64,000 nt of DNA from Bacteroidota bacterium (GTDB lineage: Bacteria > Bacteroidota > Bacteroidia > Chitinophagales > Chitinophagaceae), in contig JAFDXE010000024.1 in assembly GCA_018268085.1 (NCBI GenBank), forward strand, positions 1-64,000, given 5' to 3'. The translations under genes and the position numbers were made by a program. Positions 55,340-64,000 of the stretch are shown piece by piece; the first letter of the stretch is position 1, and the number at the start of each line of letters is the position of its first letter. The notes beneath the pieces were generated by a model, which saw only the letters and a program-made list of their open reading frames with translations, was not told the DNA's origin and ran no database searches.

Positions 55340-56032
55340 ATGGTTATTGGAAACGGAATGATTGCACAGGCGTTTGAAGGTTACCGTAACGATGATCGTT
55401 ACATTATTTTTGCTTCCGGTGTTTCCAATTCCACTCAACCTGCTCCCGAAGCTTTCGAAAGAGAAGAACAATTACTCCGTAACACATTGCAGCAGGCAGC
55501 AGGAAAAACGCTGGTTTATTTCAGCACCTGCAGTATTTATGACACTTCAATGCAGCACTCCGCTTATGTACTACATAAATTAAAGATGGAGGCGCTGATT
55601 CGTGATTCAGGAAATCCTTTTACTATTTTTCGGCTATCCAATCCCGTTGGTTACACCAATAACAAAACTACCATCATCAATTTCCTGGCGGGTAATATAC
55701 AATCGGGTAAAAGATTTGAATTATGGCAACAGGCTACAAGGAATATCATTGACATCGACGACATGTTTACAGTGTGCAATGAAATACTGCAGCAACAGTT
55801 GTTTCGTAACCAGGTAATAAACATTGCCAACCCCGTGAACTATCCCCTCTCCTTTATTGTGTCTGCGCTGGAAAAACATTTTAACCTGAAAGCGCTGTAC
55901 ACCACCGTTCAAAAAGGAAACGGCCCCATGATCGACACCAGCGAAACAGCGCCTTTCTTCAAAAAATTTAATATTAATTTTGACGAAAATTATCTGGAGC
56001 GCCTGCTTCAAAAATACTTCCCGGTAATATGA
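55340..56032 (+). CDS. Short extended-type SDR protein
   Basis: A 230-residue NAD(P)-binding protein. GNGMIAQAF near the N-terminus is the dinucleotide site. YFSTCSIYD and SAYVLHKLKMEAL supply the Ser and Tyr-x-x-x-Lys of the SDR family. It is shorter than typical epimerases (about 300 residues) because the N-terminal beta-alpha repeats are reduced, but no frame break is seen. It sits 23 bp after gmd and overlaps the next glycosyltransferase by 4 bp (ATGA), so it is part of the same operon. The substrate is unknown, presumably a nucleotide sugar. Confidence 0.7.
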   Translation: MVIGNGMIAQAFEGYRNDDRYIIFASGVSNSTQPAPEAFEREEQLLRNTLQQAAGKTLVYFSTCSIYDTSMQHSAYVLHKLKMEALIRDSGNPFTIFRLSNPVGYTNNKTTIINFLAGNIQSGKRFELWQQATRNIIDIDDMFTVCNEILQQQLFRNQVINIANPVNYPLSFIVSALEKHFNLKALYTTVQKGNGPMIDTSETAPFFKKFNINFDENYLERLLQKYFPVI

Positions 56033-57213
56033 CGTATAAAGCTGCAAAATTAAAATTCCGGTTGGAAGCACTGGGCATGTTGCCGTTTGTACTGCTGGGA
56101 AAAATTGCCGGGCATTTTTTCAGCTTATCTACAAAGCATTCCGTTTTTTTATTTTTTCCCAATGGAGATATCGGCGGATCGCCGCAGGTGAACATCGACC
56201 TTACTCAATGTATTAAAGACAAAAAGCCCTTGATTATTTTCTCAAAGAAACCATTGAACAACCAGTTCAGGGATAAATATGAAATTGAAGGCGTACGGGT
56301 TTGGGACATTCACCGGTATATCGATAATAAAGCATTTCATTTTGTAAATTTTTTCTTCAGGGGTTTACTGGCAACCTGGATCAACCGCCAGCCCAAGGCA
56401 GTAGTTTTTGGTGGCGAGTGCATTTTCTTTTATAAGATGATCCCCCATTTAAATGCACATGTTCGCCGTGTGGAATTGTGCCATCTTGATGTTTGGTTCC
56501 CTTATTCAATCGGACTTATCGATCACATTGATCTTCGTATATTCAGTACCGAAAAGTTGAAAGAGAAAGCAGAAAGCCTGTATCGTGAAAATAATTTACC
56601 GGCATCTTATTTCGATAAGTTATTTTTTACTGATAATGCCATTGATATTCCTCCCTACACTTTACCTGCCAATGACATTATGCAGGTGTATTTTATTGGT
56701 CGCGGTTCGCCGCAGAAACGTGTACACCTCGTAGCTGCCATTGCAAAAAAGATACATGAAAAAAAACTGCCTGTGCATTTTAATTTTGTGGGAGATGTAG
56801 ATAAAGTGCTGCAACCCGAAGCATATCCATTCTGCACATTTTATGGCAATATCAGTGACCAGCAGCGTATGCTGAACATCTATGCAAACACTGATATTTT
56901 ATTAATGACCTCTGCATTTGAAGGATTGCCGATTGTGGTTATGCAAACGATGGCGCACGGCAGAATTGTGGTTTCCACAGCCGTTAATGGAATCCCGGAT
57001 TACGTGAAACACAATGAAAATGGTTTATTGATCTATGCACAATCGGAAGCAGATATAATAAATGAAGCTGTGGCTCATATAGAACTGTTGCTGAATGACC
57101 CGGCCCTGCGGCTTCGGTTAGGACAGCGCAGCCGTGAAATTGCACTGCAGAAATTCAGCAGGGAAGTTTTTTGCAGAACGTACAGGGGGTTATTGAAAAT
57201 TGATGCTATTTGA
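56029..57213 (+). CDS. GT4-family glycosyltransferase
   Basis: A 394-residue GT-B enzyme. The phosphate-binding loop FIGRGSPQKRVHLV and the GT4 donor motif TSAFEGLPIVVMQTMAHG (EGLP) around residue 305 are clear. It starts in the stop of the preceding SDR (ATGA overlap), indicating translational coupling. Its 3' end overlaps the convergent GT2 gene by 8 bp. A hydrophobic N-terminal part without a signal peptide suggests peripheral membrane association. Confidence 0.87.
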   Translation: MTYKAAKLKFRLEALGMLPFVLLGKIAGHFFSLSTKHSVFLFFPNGDIGGSPQVNIDLTQCIKDKKPLIIFSKKPLNNQFRDKYEIEGVRVWDIHRYIDNKAFHFVNFFFRGLLATWINRQPKAVVFGGECIFFYKMIPHLNAHVRRVELCHLDVWFPYSIGLIDHIDLRIFSTEKLKEKAESLYRENNLPASYFDKLFFTDNAIDIPPYTLPANDIMQVYFIGRGSPQKRVHLVAAIAKKIHEKKLPVHFNFVGDVDKVLQPEAYPFCTFYGNISDQQRMLNIYANTDILLMTSAFEGLPIVVMQTMAHGRIVVSTAVNGIPDYVKHNENGLLIYAQSEADIINEAVAHIELLLNDPALRLRLGQRSREIALQKFSREVFCRTYRGLLKIDAI

Positions 57214-58126
57214 TCAGCCAGGAAATGAACATGCAACATTTGGAAACAGGACCAACTTTTAATAAAGCCATTGGAATCATTCCTTCGAATGCCAGCATTT
57301 TTTTAATCTTGAAAGGAATCAGCTTATGCTCATTGTATTTTTCCAGTGCTGTACTATTTCTAATGCCCAGGTTCCGGAACAATCTCCAGTAATGATCATA
57401 CACTGTTATATTGTTTAAAATCCCCTCTCCCATTTTTTCCAGGAGATAAAGATATTCCGGTATTTCAACAGACCTGTTGCGAAATGACGCCTGTGTAATC
57501 TGTTCATTATTCATCCCGATATTGATCAGTGGTTCCGGGATAGCACAAAAATTTGTTTGTTGGAGGCACCGGATGTAGAACTCGATATCTACCACCCATT
57601 TCGTTTTTTCATCGAACCAGTGTTGTTGATTGTTTTTAATGAGTGTGGTGCTGGGATGGCCGATGTAGTTTACTGCGATAAGATGCAGGGGATTATTTAA
57701 TTTTCTTTGAACAGCCGCACCAGGAATAAAAGTTCTGTAGCATACGCCACCTTTATAATTTTTATATCCTGAAAAAATAAAATCGCAGTTATTATTTTCT
57801 TTTGCTGCATCTGCAAATCGTTGAAGACTGTTGCTGTCGGCAAACCAGTCGTCGTCGTGCATGATTTTAATCCATTGTCCTTTTGCTAAACGAATGGCTT
57901 CATTCCAGTTGGCTGGGGAACCTTTTGGAGGGGTGTTTTTAGTGTATCGTACACTGAACAGGTTAACGTATTCCAGTAACAGTTCTTCTATACCGGCTTC
58001 AGGGCTATCGTCGGTTACGATTACTTCGAAATCCCTGAAATCCTGAATAGTAATTGAATCCATCAAAATTTTAAAATATTGCAGGTTTTTGTAAACTGGA
58101 ATACAAATGGAAATTAATGGAGACAT
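57206..58126 (-). CDS. GT2-family glycosyltransferase
   Basis: A 306-residue inverting GT-A enzyme. The N-terminal SICIPVYKNLQYFKILMDSI nucleotide-binding segment, DD at about 38-39, and the metal-binding DDD in IMHDDDWF (about 91-96) are present. It is the only gene of the cluster on the minus strand, and its stop overlaps the preceding GT4 stop by 8 bp. No clear promoter was found in the 112-bp divergent gap to the methyltransferase gene. Confidence 0.85.
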   Translation of the reverse strand: MSPLISICIPVYKNLQYFKILMDSITIQDFRDFEVIVTDDSPEAGIEELLLEYVNLFSVRYTKNTPPKGSPANWNEAIRLAKGQWIKIMHDDDWFADSNSLQRFADAAKENNNCDFIFSGYKNYKGGVCYRTFIPGAAVQRKLNNPLHLIAVNYIGHPSTTLIKNNQQHWFDEKTKWVVDIEFYIRCLQQTNFCAIPEPLINIGMNNEQITQASFRNRSVEIPEYLYLLEKMGEGILNNITVYDHYWRLFRNLGIRNSTALEKYNEHKLIPFKIKKMLAFEGMIPMALLKVGPVSKCCMFISWLIK

Positions 58127-58238
58127 ACTGCAATATCAGAATTATCGTGCATTTCTTAAATTTAATGACCATTATTTATAAACAGTGTCAATCTTTTTTA
58201 TCTTCGGCTTTTAATTAAAGAGATCAGCAATTTAAGCC

Positions 58239-58991
58239 ATGCGTCAAACCAGGGATATTTTCCTCCAACATAAGGGCAATCTTTTACATAAATGGGATCA
58301 TTATTTTGAGATATACGACCGATATTTTCAAAAATATGTGGATAAAGAAGTTGTTATTTTAGAAGTAGGTGTTTCACAAGGAGGGTCGATTGACATGTGG
58401 CAACAGTTTTTTGGTAACAACCTTCGATATTTTGGGATAGATATTAATCCAAGATGCAAGGAATTAGAACGAGAAAATGTAAAAATTTTTATAGGATCCC
58501 AATCCGATAAAGTATTTCTGGAAAGCCTGAAAATTCAAATACCTGACTTGGATATACTGATAGATGATGGGGGGCATACAATGCAACAGCAAATTACTAC
58601 TTTCGAAGTGCTCTTTTCAAAAATTAAAGAAGGAGGTATTTATTTATGCGAAGACAACCATTCTTCCTATTGGTTCGATTTTGGAGGGGGTATGAAAAGA
58701 AAAGGCACTTACATTGAATACATAAAAAATCTTATTGACGTTATTCATTTATGGCATGTCAGTACCAATACGTTGATTAAAAACCATGCATTAAAAGACA
58801 AGATCTATTCAATACACATATATGATTCAATCGTAGTAATTGAAAAAAAACAGATCTATGCGCCATTTCACACCCGTGTAGGCATAGAAACAGTAGGCTA
58901 TGTAGAAAACCCCAAAAGATCTGTAGTTTACCGATTAAGAAAATTCCTGTATAATTTAAAAGACAAGTTAAGGTCAGGATTATATAAATAA
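58239..58991 (+). CDS. Class I SAM-dependent methyltransferase, sugar O-methyltransferase-like
   Basis: A 250-residue Rossmann methyltransferase. Motif I is EVGVSQGGSIDMW around residue 42, motif II GIDINPRC, and IDDGGHTMQQQITTF around 100 resembles the metal-binding segment of macrolide and rhamnosyl O-methyltransferases (MycE/ElmMI type). The NxxSYW segment after it is also shared. Its place in a GDP-rhamnose cluster makes glycan O-methylation a good guess, not proven. First of three consecutive methyltransferases. Confidence 0.72.
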   Translation: MRQTRDIFLQHKGNLLHKWDHYFEIYDRYFQKYVDKEVVILEVGVSQGGSIDMWQQFFGNNLRYFGIDINPRCKELERENVKIFIGSQSDKVFLESLKIQIPDLDILIDDGGHTMQQQITTFEVLFSKIKEGGIYLCEDNHSSYWFDFGGGMKRKGTYIEYIKNLIDVIHLWHVSTNTLIKNHALKDKIYSIHIYDSIVVIEKKQIYAPFHTRVGIETVGYVENPKRSVVYRLRKFLYNLKDKLRSGLYK

Positions 58992-59013
58992 ATTGACATT
59001 TTAAATCCAACAA

Positions 59014-59784
59014 TTGAGAACACTAGGACTACAAGTTATAAAAGTTATCAGCCTGATTCGTTATTATGGGCTTAGACAAGGCATGAAAATTTTCATCCAG
59101 TTATTGTTCCAAAAAAAAGGAATATATACTATTCAATCAAAAATCTTTTTAAATGCAATTAAACTGAGAAAAGCGCAGTCGGATACTTTCATTTTTGAAC
59201 AAATTTTTATTGAACAGCAGTATAATTTCGAACACCCCTTCCCTGAAAAAGTTCAGTGGATTATAGATGCGGGAGCAAACATAGGTCTTGCTGCGATTTA
59301 CTTTTCTATTAAATTTCCCAATGCAAAAATCATTTCTATCGAACCGAATAAAGAAAATTTTGAACTGTTGAAAAAAAATACTTCGGGATATAAAAATGTA
59401 ATTTGCATCAATGCAGGATTATGGCATCAGCAAGGAAAGCTGGACATCTCCAACAAAGAACAGTTAAGTGCCGGATATATGATTCAAGAAAAAAATGATG
59501 ATTGCGCTGAATATATAAATGCCGTAACAGTTGAACAATTATTGAAAGAGTATAACATTGGTACATTATCTATTATGAAGATTGATATTGAAGGATCTGA
59601 AAAGGAAATATTTCAATACAATTCATCTGCCTGGCTAACAAAAACCGACTGCGTTATTACAGAATTACATGATTGGCTAAAACCAGGAACATCAAAAATA
59701 TTTTTCAAAAGCATGTCGGATTTTGACTGGATAACTTATGTGAAAGGCGAAAATATCATTTGTCTTAAAAGCCAAATAAATTGA
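59014..59784 (+). CDS. FkbM-family methyltransferase
   Basis: A 256-residue FkbM-type SAM methyltransferase: motif I WIIDAGANIGLAAIYF, then IISIEPNKENF and IMKIDIEGSEKEIF, the family's characteristic loop with a Asp/Glu pair. Known FkbM enzymes methylate hydroxyl groups on sugars or polyketides. I use TTG 59014 as start; ATG 59083 would remove the short N-terminal helix. Gap of 22 bp to the preceding gene and 6 bp to the next: same operon. Confidence 0.82.
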   Translation: MRTLGLQVIKVISLIRYYGLRQGMKIFIQLLFQKKGIYTIQSKIFLNAIKLRKAQSDTFIFEQIFIEQQYNFEHPFPEKVQWIIDAGANIGLAAIYFSIKFPNAKIISIEPNKENFELLKKNTSGYKNVICINAGLWHQQGKLDISNKEQLSAGYMIQEKNDDCAEYINAVTVEQLLKEYNIGTLSIMKIDIEGSEKEIFQYNSSAWLTKTDCVITELHDWLKPGTSKIFFKSMSDFDWITYVKGENIICLKSQIN

Positions 59785-59790
59785 ATACTA

Positions 59791-60618
59791 ATGCTAAAAA
59801 ATATTGAAAAAGCTATAAGACTTTTCATTCCCAAAAGAATGAATAATTATAGTCTTTATTTATCATCGCTTAAACATAAAAGCGGTATTGAAATCGGAGG
59901 CCCAAGTTCCGTTTTTAGTTCTGCAGGATTTCTTCCCGTGTACACCGTTATCGATCGACTCGATGGTTGTAATTTCAGTAGCAATACAGTTTGGGAAGGC
60001 AGTATAACTGAAGGCTACAATTATAAATACGAAAACAAAACCGGTTACCAATATATTGCGGATGGATCAGCGCTTGATATGATTCCTGATAAAAAGTATG
60101 ATTTTGTATTATCCTGTCATAGCATTGAACATATTGCCAATCCAATTAAAGCACTAAAGGAATGGAAAAGGATAATTAAAGACGAAGGATTTATATTATT
60201 AGTAGTACCTCATAAAGACCAAACCTTTGACCATAAACGTCCTGTTACGAGTTTACAACATTTATTGGATGATTTTGAAACAAACAAAACGGAAGATGAC
60301 AACACTCATTTTGAAGAAGTAATTTCATTGCATAACATTGCAATGGATGACGGAATAGATAATATTGAGTCTCTGATCAAACGCACACAAGATAATATAC
60401 ACAATCGATGTGTTCATCATCACGTATTTAATACTCCACTAGTTGTAAAAATTGCCGATAACTTGTCACTTAAAATTATTGATGTTCAACATTTCAATCC
60501 GTTCAATATTGTCATATTACTTCAAAAACATAAGGACAAGCCCGACAATAAACACTATTTAAATCCTTCGAACAAAATCTACCATAATCCAAAATTTCCG
60601 TCAGATAAAATCTGGTAG
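59791..60618 (+). CDS. Class I SAM methyltransferase (Methyltransf_11/25-type)
   Basis: A 275-residue methyltransferase with motif I variant GIEIGGPSSVF (about 31-41), the acidic segment DGSALDMIP, and DFVLSCHSIEHIANPIKALKEWKRI, the typical post-motif pattern. Third methyltransferase in the row, of a different subgroup from the two before. Similar proteins are found in O-antigen clusters. The substrate is unknown. Confidence 0.75.
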   Translation: MLKNIEKAIRLFIPKRMNNYSLYLSSLKHKSGIEIGGPSSVFSSAGFLPVYTVIDRLDGCNFSSNTVWEGSITEGYNYKYENKTGYQYIADGSALDMIPDKKYDFVLSCHSIEHIANPIKALKEWKRIIKDEGFILLVVPHKDQTFDHKRPVTSLQHLLDDFETNKTEDDNTHFEEVISLHNIAMDDGIDNIESLIKRTQDNIHNRCVHHHVFNTPLVVKIADNLSLKIIDVQHFNPFNIVILLQKHKDKPDNKHYLNPSNKIYHNPKFPSDKIW

Positions 60619-60623
60619 TTGGT

Positions 60624-61466
60624 ATGAATATAGCAGCCGTAACGATTTTATACAATTTTGACTCTTCAGTATATGAGCATATTAAAAGTTATGAAGCTTA
60701 TGTATCCTTATTGATCATAATAGATAATTCTGAAACACCGGGTGAGATAACCCTTAATCAAATAACCAAAACTGAAACCAATGTTATTCAATACAATAAA
60801 AATAACGGAATAGCAAAAGCATTAAATGACGCCGTAAAAATTGCAGTGCAAAAAAATTGCAGTTGGCTACTCATGATGGACCAGGATTCATGGTTTGAGC
60901 AAACAGCAATTGAACGCTATATCACAGATTTCAAATCACTTCCGGATAAATCCCGGATTGCGATTACAGGACCGGTGTTTGAGCATTCAGCTTCCTCTGT
61001 AAAATCCATCACTCAGGTTAATAGCATCATCACTTCCGGAAGTTTACTTAACATAGAAATCTGCGAATTGCTTGGTGGATTTGATGAATTGTTGTTTATT
61101 GATGAAGTGGACCACGAGTACTGTTACAGAGCTATTGAAAATGGTTACCAAATACTTCGCTTTGAACATATTTTCCTACATCACTCACTGGGAAAAGAAA
61201 TGAAAGTGACAACTATATCTGGTAAAAAGAATAGAATTAAATCACTTCATAACCCGATTAGGATTTATTACATGGTTAGAAATTACCTCTATGTAAGTAG
61301 AAAGTTCAAAAACAGATTCAGGTCTGAAATGCAAATAAAGCGAAAAGACATCCTAGTAAGAATTAAGAATAACGTTTTCTATGGCAAAAAAAAATTTGCA
61401 GTTGTAAAGTACGCTGCAAAGGGTATTATAGATTATTTTTCAGGAAGAATGGGAAAGATCCGTTGA
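60624..61466 (+). CDS. GT2 glycosyltransferase, rhamnosyltransferase-like
   Basis: A 280-residue GT-A enzyme. The acidic DxD-like motif is MMDQDSWFE (about 76-84), typical of the WbbL/RfbN rhamnosyltransferase group; an N-terminal VTILYNFD is the nucleotide-binding strand and DEVDHEYCYRAIENGY the acceptor-site acidic patch. Together with the GDP-rhamnose genes this points to a deoxyhexose-transferring enzyme. Close spacing (5 bp) to the gene before supports co-transcription. Confidence 0.82.
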   Translation: MNIAAVTILYNFDSSVYEHIKSYEAYVSLLIIIDNSETPGEITLNQITKTETNVIQYNKNNGIAKALNDAVKIAVQKNCSWLLMMDQDSWFEQTAIERYITDFKSLPDKSRIAITGPVFEHSASSVKSITQVNSIITSGSLLNIEICELLGGFDELLFIDEVDHEYCYRAIENGYQILRFEHIFLHHSLGKEMKVTTISGKKNRIKSLHNPIRIYYMVRNYLYVSRKFKNRFRSEMQIKRKDILVRIKNNVFYGKKKFAVVKYAAKGIIDYFSGRMGKIR

Positions 61467-61530
61467 ATAAGCTATATTAAATAAATCCTTCCACCCTTTT
61501 TATAAATTTAATAATATTGAAATTGGCATA

Positions 61531-63021
61531 ATGTCTAACATCAGAAAAAGAAGCCTGAAAGCCGCAGTATGGATTTATGCCGGATTCGTAATAGGAGCCG
61601 TTAATACCTATATTCTAACACATAAATCCTGGTTTACCACAGATCAAAATGGATTAACGAGGGCATTAATAGAAATTAGTCAGCTTGTTTTTGCATTTTC
61701 TACATTTGGAGTAACTACTTTTCTGTATAAATTTTTCCCATATTATAAAGATAATTTAAAGCCAAAAGAAAATGATATCCTGTCAATTGCTATTGTTGTA
61801 GCATTGATAGGATTTACCATAACATCTACAGGAATGTTTTTCCTTGAACCAGTTATAACAAGAAAATTCAGCGAGAATTCACTCCTACTTGTACAATACA
61901 TTTACTGGACATTGCCAATGGGATTTTTTGTTTTACTATATTATATACTAGAATCTTACTCATATGGCTTTGATAAAGGAGTAATCACAAACTTATTGAA
62001 AGAGACTGTACTCAGACTATACACGCTCATTATTCTTCTTCTTAAGATTTCAAATTTGATCAGTTTCAGAACATTTATCATTTTATTTTCATTTCAATAT
62101 CTTATCATAGTACTCATACTGTTGTATATATTACATTCAAGGGGCGAACTTTATTTGAATTTCCATGTGAGTAAGGTTACAAAAAAATACAGGCGTAAAA
62201 TATTTTCAATTTTGTCGTTAACTTTTATTGTAATTGTTGTGGGAGTCTTAAGGCAGAGTATCGACGGGCTGGTTTTGGCGGCAAAACAGAATCTCGGCAA
62301 AGTAGGAATTTTTGGATTGGCTGCATATATGGTTTCGGTACTACAGGCACCCTTCAGGAGTATGATTGCTATAACCATTCCAATATTGTCGAGAGCCTGG
62401 AAAGAAAAAAAATTAAATGAAATAGAAAGAATTTACAAGCGCTCATCTATAAACCTTTTAAGCTTTTCGCTATTTGTATTTTTTTGTATCTGGTTAAATT
62501 TCACTGATGCCATAAATTATTTTGGCATTAATTCAGACTATCTCGAGGGAAAATGGGTTTTTTTTATGTTAGGAACAGTTAGCATCGTTGAAATGGGAAC
62601 TGGAGTTAATTCCCAGATTATCGGAACATCAACGTACTGGAGGTTTGAGCTTTGGACCAACATTTTATTGACTATTTTGATCATCCCGTTGAGTTACTTC
62701 CTTACAGTAAAATATGGTATTACAGGCCCGGCCATCGCCAACCTGCTATCCTTTACCGTATATAATTTTATTCGATTCTATTTCTTATGGAAAAAATTCA
62801 ATTTGCAACCTTTCTCACAGAAAACGATAGAAGTTCTATTGATTGCTATAGGCGGTTATGTAATTACGTATTTCCTTTTTAATAAAATACAAGGACTAAC
62901 AGCACTTGTTTGCAGAAGTATATTTTTCAGTACCATCTACCTGGTTGCCATTAGTAAAAGAAATATTACACCCGATTTATCTCCAATACTTCTAAATTTA
63001 CGAAAGAAATTGCCTTTTTAA
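61531..63021 (+). CDS. Wzx-type polysaccharide flippase
   Basis: A 496-residue MATE/MOP-superfamily membrane protein with about 13-14 hydrophobic helices and positively charged loops (KVTKKYRRK). Such proteins flip undecaprenyl-linked repeat units to the periplasm for O-antigen or capsule synthesis. It is the last gene of the cluster that starts with YfhO. A Wzy polymerase is not visible in the window, so polymerisation is either elsewhere or not used. Confidence 0.82.
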   Translation: MSNIRKRSLKAAVWIYAGFVIGAVNTYILTHKSWFTTDQNGLTRALIEISQLVFAFSTFGVTTFLYKFFPYYKDNLKPKENDILSIAIVVALIGFTITSTGMFFLEPVITRKFSENSLLLVQYIYWTLPMGFFVLLYYILESYSYGFDKGVITNLLKETVLRLYTLIILLLKISNLISFRTFIILFSFQYLIIVLILLYILHSRGELYLNFHVSKVTKKYRRKIFSILSLTFIVIVVGVLRQSIDGLVLAAKQNLGKVGIFGLAAYMVSVLQAPFRSMIAITIPILSRAWKEKKLNEIERIYKRSSINLLSFSLFVFFCIWLNFTDAINYFGINSDYLEGKWVFFMLGTVSIVEMGTGVNSQIIGTSTYWRFELWTNILLTILIIPLSYFLTVKYGITGPAIANLLSFTVYNFIRFYFLWKKFNLQPFSQKTIEVLLIAIGGYVITYFLFNKIQGLTALVCRSIFFSTIYLVAISKRNITPDLSPILLNLRKKLPF

Positions 63022-63097
63022 AAAACGAGAATTTTAATAATAAAATTAAGTACATTTATAATGCATTTAATACCAGAACTGATCCTGACTCATTCTT

Positions 63098-64000
63098 ATG
63101 ATATTCCGTACGCCAAAATGGAGATTACTTTTATTAATTTGGATTGTATTTTTTATCAAAATTACAAATGGCCAATCTGTAATTAAAAGATTAAATACAA
63201 TTGATTCTACTTCACAATCGGGCCAAAATTTAAACCTGTCTTGTAATAATTGGCTTTCTACTCCAGTCTTTCAATCTTATGTTTCTTTAGGTGATCTTGA
63301 TATTCCAGGAAATCAACTTACTGTTGAAGCCGTTATAAACAGAACCCAACCTTATTCTCCTGGTACGGGGAATAATAATGACGGAGATGTAGTATCAAAA
63401 CACAATGACCCTTCCGATGTAAATTATTTATTACGACCTAATCACGCTTATATAACAACTACAAATGGATTTTTTGCTACTCCCGATGCCTGCGAAATTG
63501 AGTTAAACAAAACTTATCATCTAGCTATGGTATATGATGGAAGTACATTAAAATATTATCGAAATGGTTTTTTGCTAGCCCAGGTATCAGCGTCAGGTAA
63601 CCTCATACAGAATAATCATGAAACACGAATTGGAAGGTATGCCGGATCGGTGATTGAAAATTTCATCGGCTTTATCAATGAAGTGCGTATTTGGAATGTG
63701 GCCAGAACCCAATCTCAGATACAAACATATATGAATTCGTCATTGCCAAATCCAACAACTCAAACTGGATTACAGGCATATTACATTTTTAATGATCTTA
63801 CTAACAAACAAGGAAATACTACGTGGAATGGTTTTCTGGGCGGCAGTGCTGCAATCAATACTACAAATACCAGTTGCAGCTTCACACCGGATTCTTGTAG
63901 CGTTACATTTGCTACAAACATTGGCAACATTATTAATGATTACACGCCTGTACTATCATTCGACCCCTGTAAGAATCTTATAACAGTTGAGGACGCATCT
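63098..64000 (+). CDS. Secreted LamG-domain protein (partial, continues past window)
   Basis: An open frame from ATG 63098 to the last base of the window (301 codons, no stop). A signal peptide (MIFRTPKWRLLLLIWIVFFIKITNGQS) is followed by a concanavalin-like LamG domain: QLTVEAVINR, the HLAMVYDGSTLKYYRNG strand pair, and INEVRIWNVARTQSQI near residue 200 are typical. Beyond it a Cys-containing region begins (SCSFTPDSC). Bacteroidota LamG proteins are large surface adhesins or carbohydrate binders, often with a T9SS sorting tail. That tail cannot be seen here. Confidence 0.82.
   Translation, partial: MIFRTPKWRLLLLIWIVFFIKITNGQSVIKRLNTIDSTSQSGQNLNLSCNNWLSTPVFQSYVSLGDLDIPGNQLTVEAVINRTQPYSPGTGNNNDGDVVSKHNDPSDVNYLLRPNHAYITTTNGFFATPDACEIELNKTYHLAMVYDGSTLKYYRNGFLLAQVSASGNLIQNNHETRIGRYAGSVIENFIGFINEVRIWNVARTQSQIQTYMNSSLPNPTTQTGLQAYYIFNDLTNKQGNTTWNGFLGGSAAINTTNTSCSFTPDSCSVTFATNIGNIINDYTPVLSFDPCKNLITVEDAS

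Noticed and set aside
63792..63983. 63-codon frame near the right end
   Set aside because: It lies in another frame of the LamG gene, which is open through the window end and has the domain signatures.

Overview
This 64 kb window reads as chromosomal DNA of a Bacteroidota bacterium, most likely a Chitinophagaceae-type (Chitinophagia) organism. The evidence is family content (TonB-dependent receptor with a carboxypeptidase-like N-domain, DUF4270, GSCFA, DUF5686, fused SpmA-SpmB, short GT5 glycogen synthase, YfhO, LytTR/LytS two-component pair with a beta-propeller sensor), weak Shine-Dalgarno signals, and many copies of the Bacteroidota -7 promoter element TAnnTTTG just upstream of genes. No rRNA, prophage, CRISPR array or complete insertion sequence was seen.

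Layout. 0-12 kb: a frameshifted YcxB-like membrane gene, type II NADH dehydrogenase (ndh) behind a 22-bp palindrome, serA, a serine hydrolase lipoprotein, a SpmA-SpmB fusion, ychF, then a TonB-dependent receptor followed by a fasciclin lipoprotein. 12-24 kb: purC, a SET-domain protein, two small membrane proteins, trhO, DUF5686, penicillin acylase, miaE, an array of twelve 11-bp repeats beside a Y1/RAYT-type transposase, GSCFA and HMG-CoA lyase. 24-40 kb: rlmB, metK, DUF4270 plus short glycogen synthase, panC, a UPF0104 membrane protein overlapping rfaE2, ppk and ppx (both with TTG starts), a secreted protein of unknown function, panB, an ALDH7-type aldehyde dehydrogenase and a subtilisin-like protease. 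40-49 kb: DinB-like, a second serine hydrolase, a C-terminal processing protease, tRNA-His, a DUF445-like membrane protein, and a LytTR regulator with its sensor kinase, whose reading frame is broken by an in-frame stop right after the signal peptide. 49-64 kb: a surface polysaccharide locus with YfhO, glycosyltransferases, gmd and rmd (GDP-D-rhamnose supply), a short SDR, three methyltransferases in a row, a Wzx-type flippase, and the start of a secreted LamG protein that runs off the end.

How the genes work together. The clearest coherent module is 52-63 kb: Gmd and the Rmd-like reductase can make GDP-D-rhamnose, GT4/GT2 enzymes would build a repeat unit, methyltransferases may methylate it and the flippase would export it. 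The ppk/ppx pair makes and degrades polyphosphate and rfaE2 supplies ADP-heptose for LPS core. panC and panB are both present but about 6 kb apart.

No clearly new defence or mobile system stands out. The most interesting items are the 11-bp repeat array next to the Y1 transposase, heptamer repeat tracts that supply the purC stop codon, the palindrome over the ndh promoter, the interrupted sensor kinase, and the methyltransferase-rich GDP-rhamnose cluster. Several start codons were set to TTG or GTG because no in-frame ATG is available.
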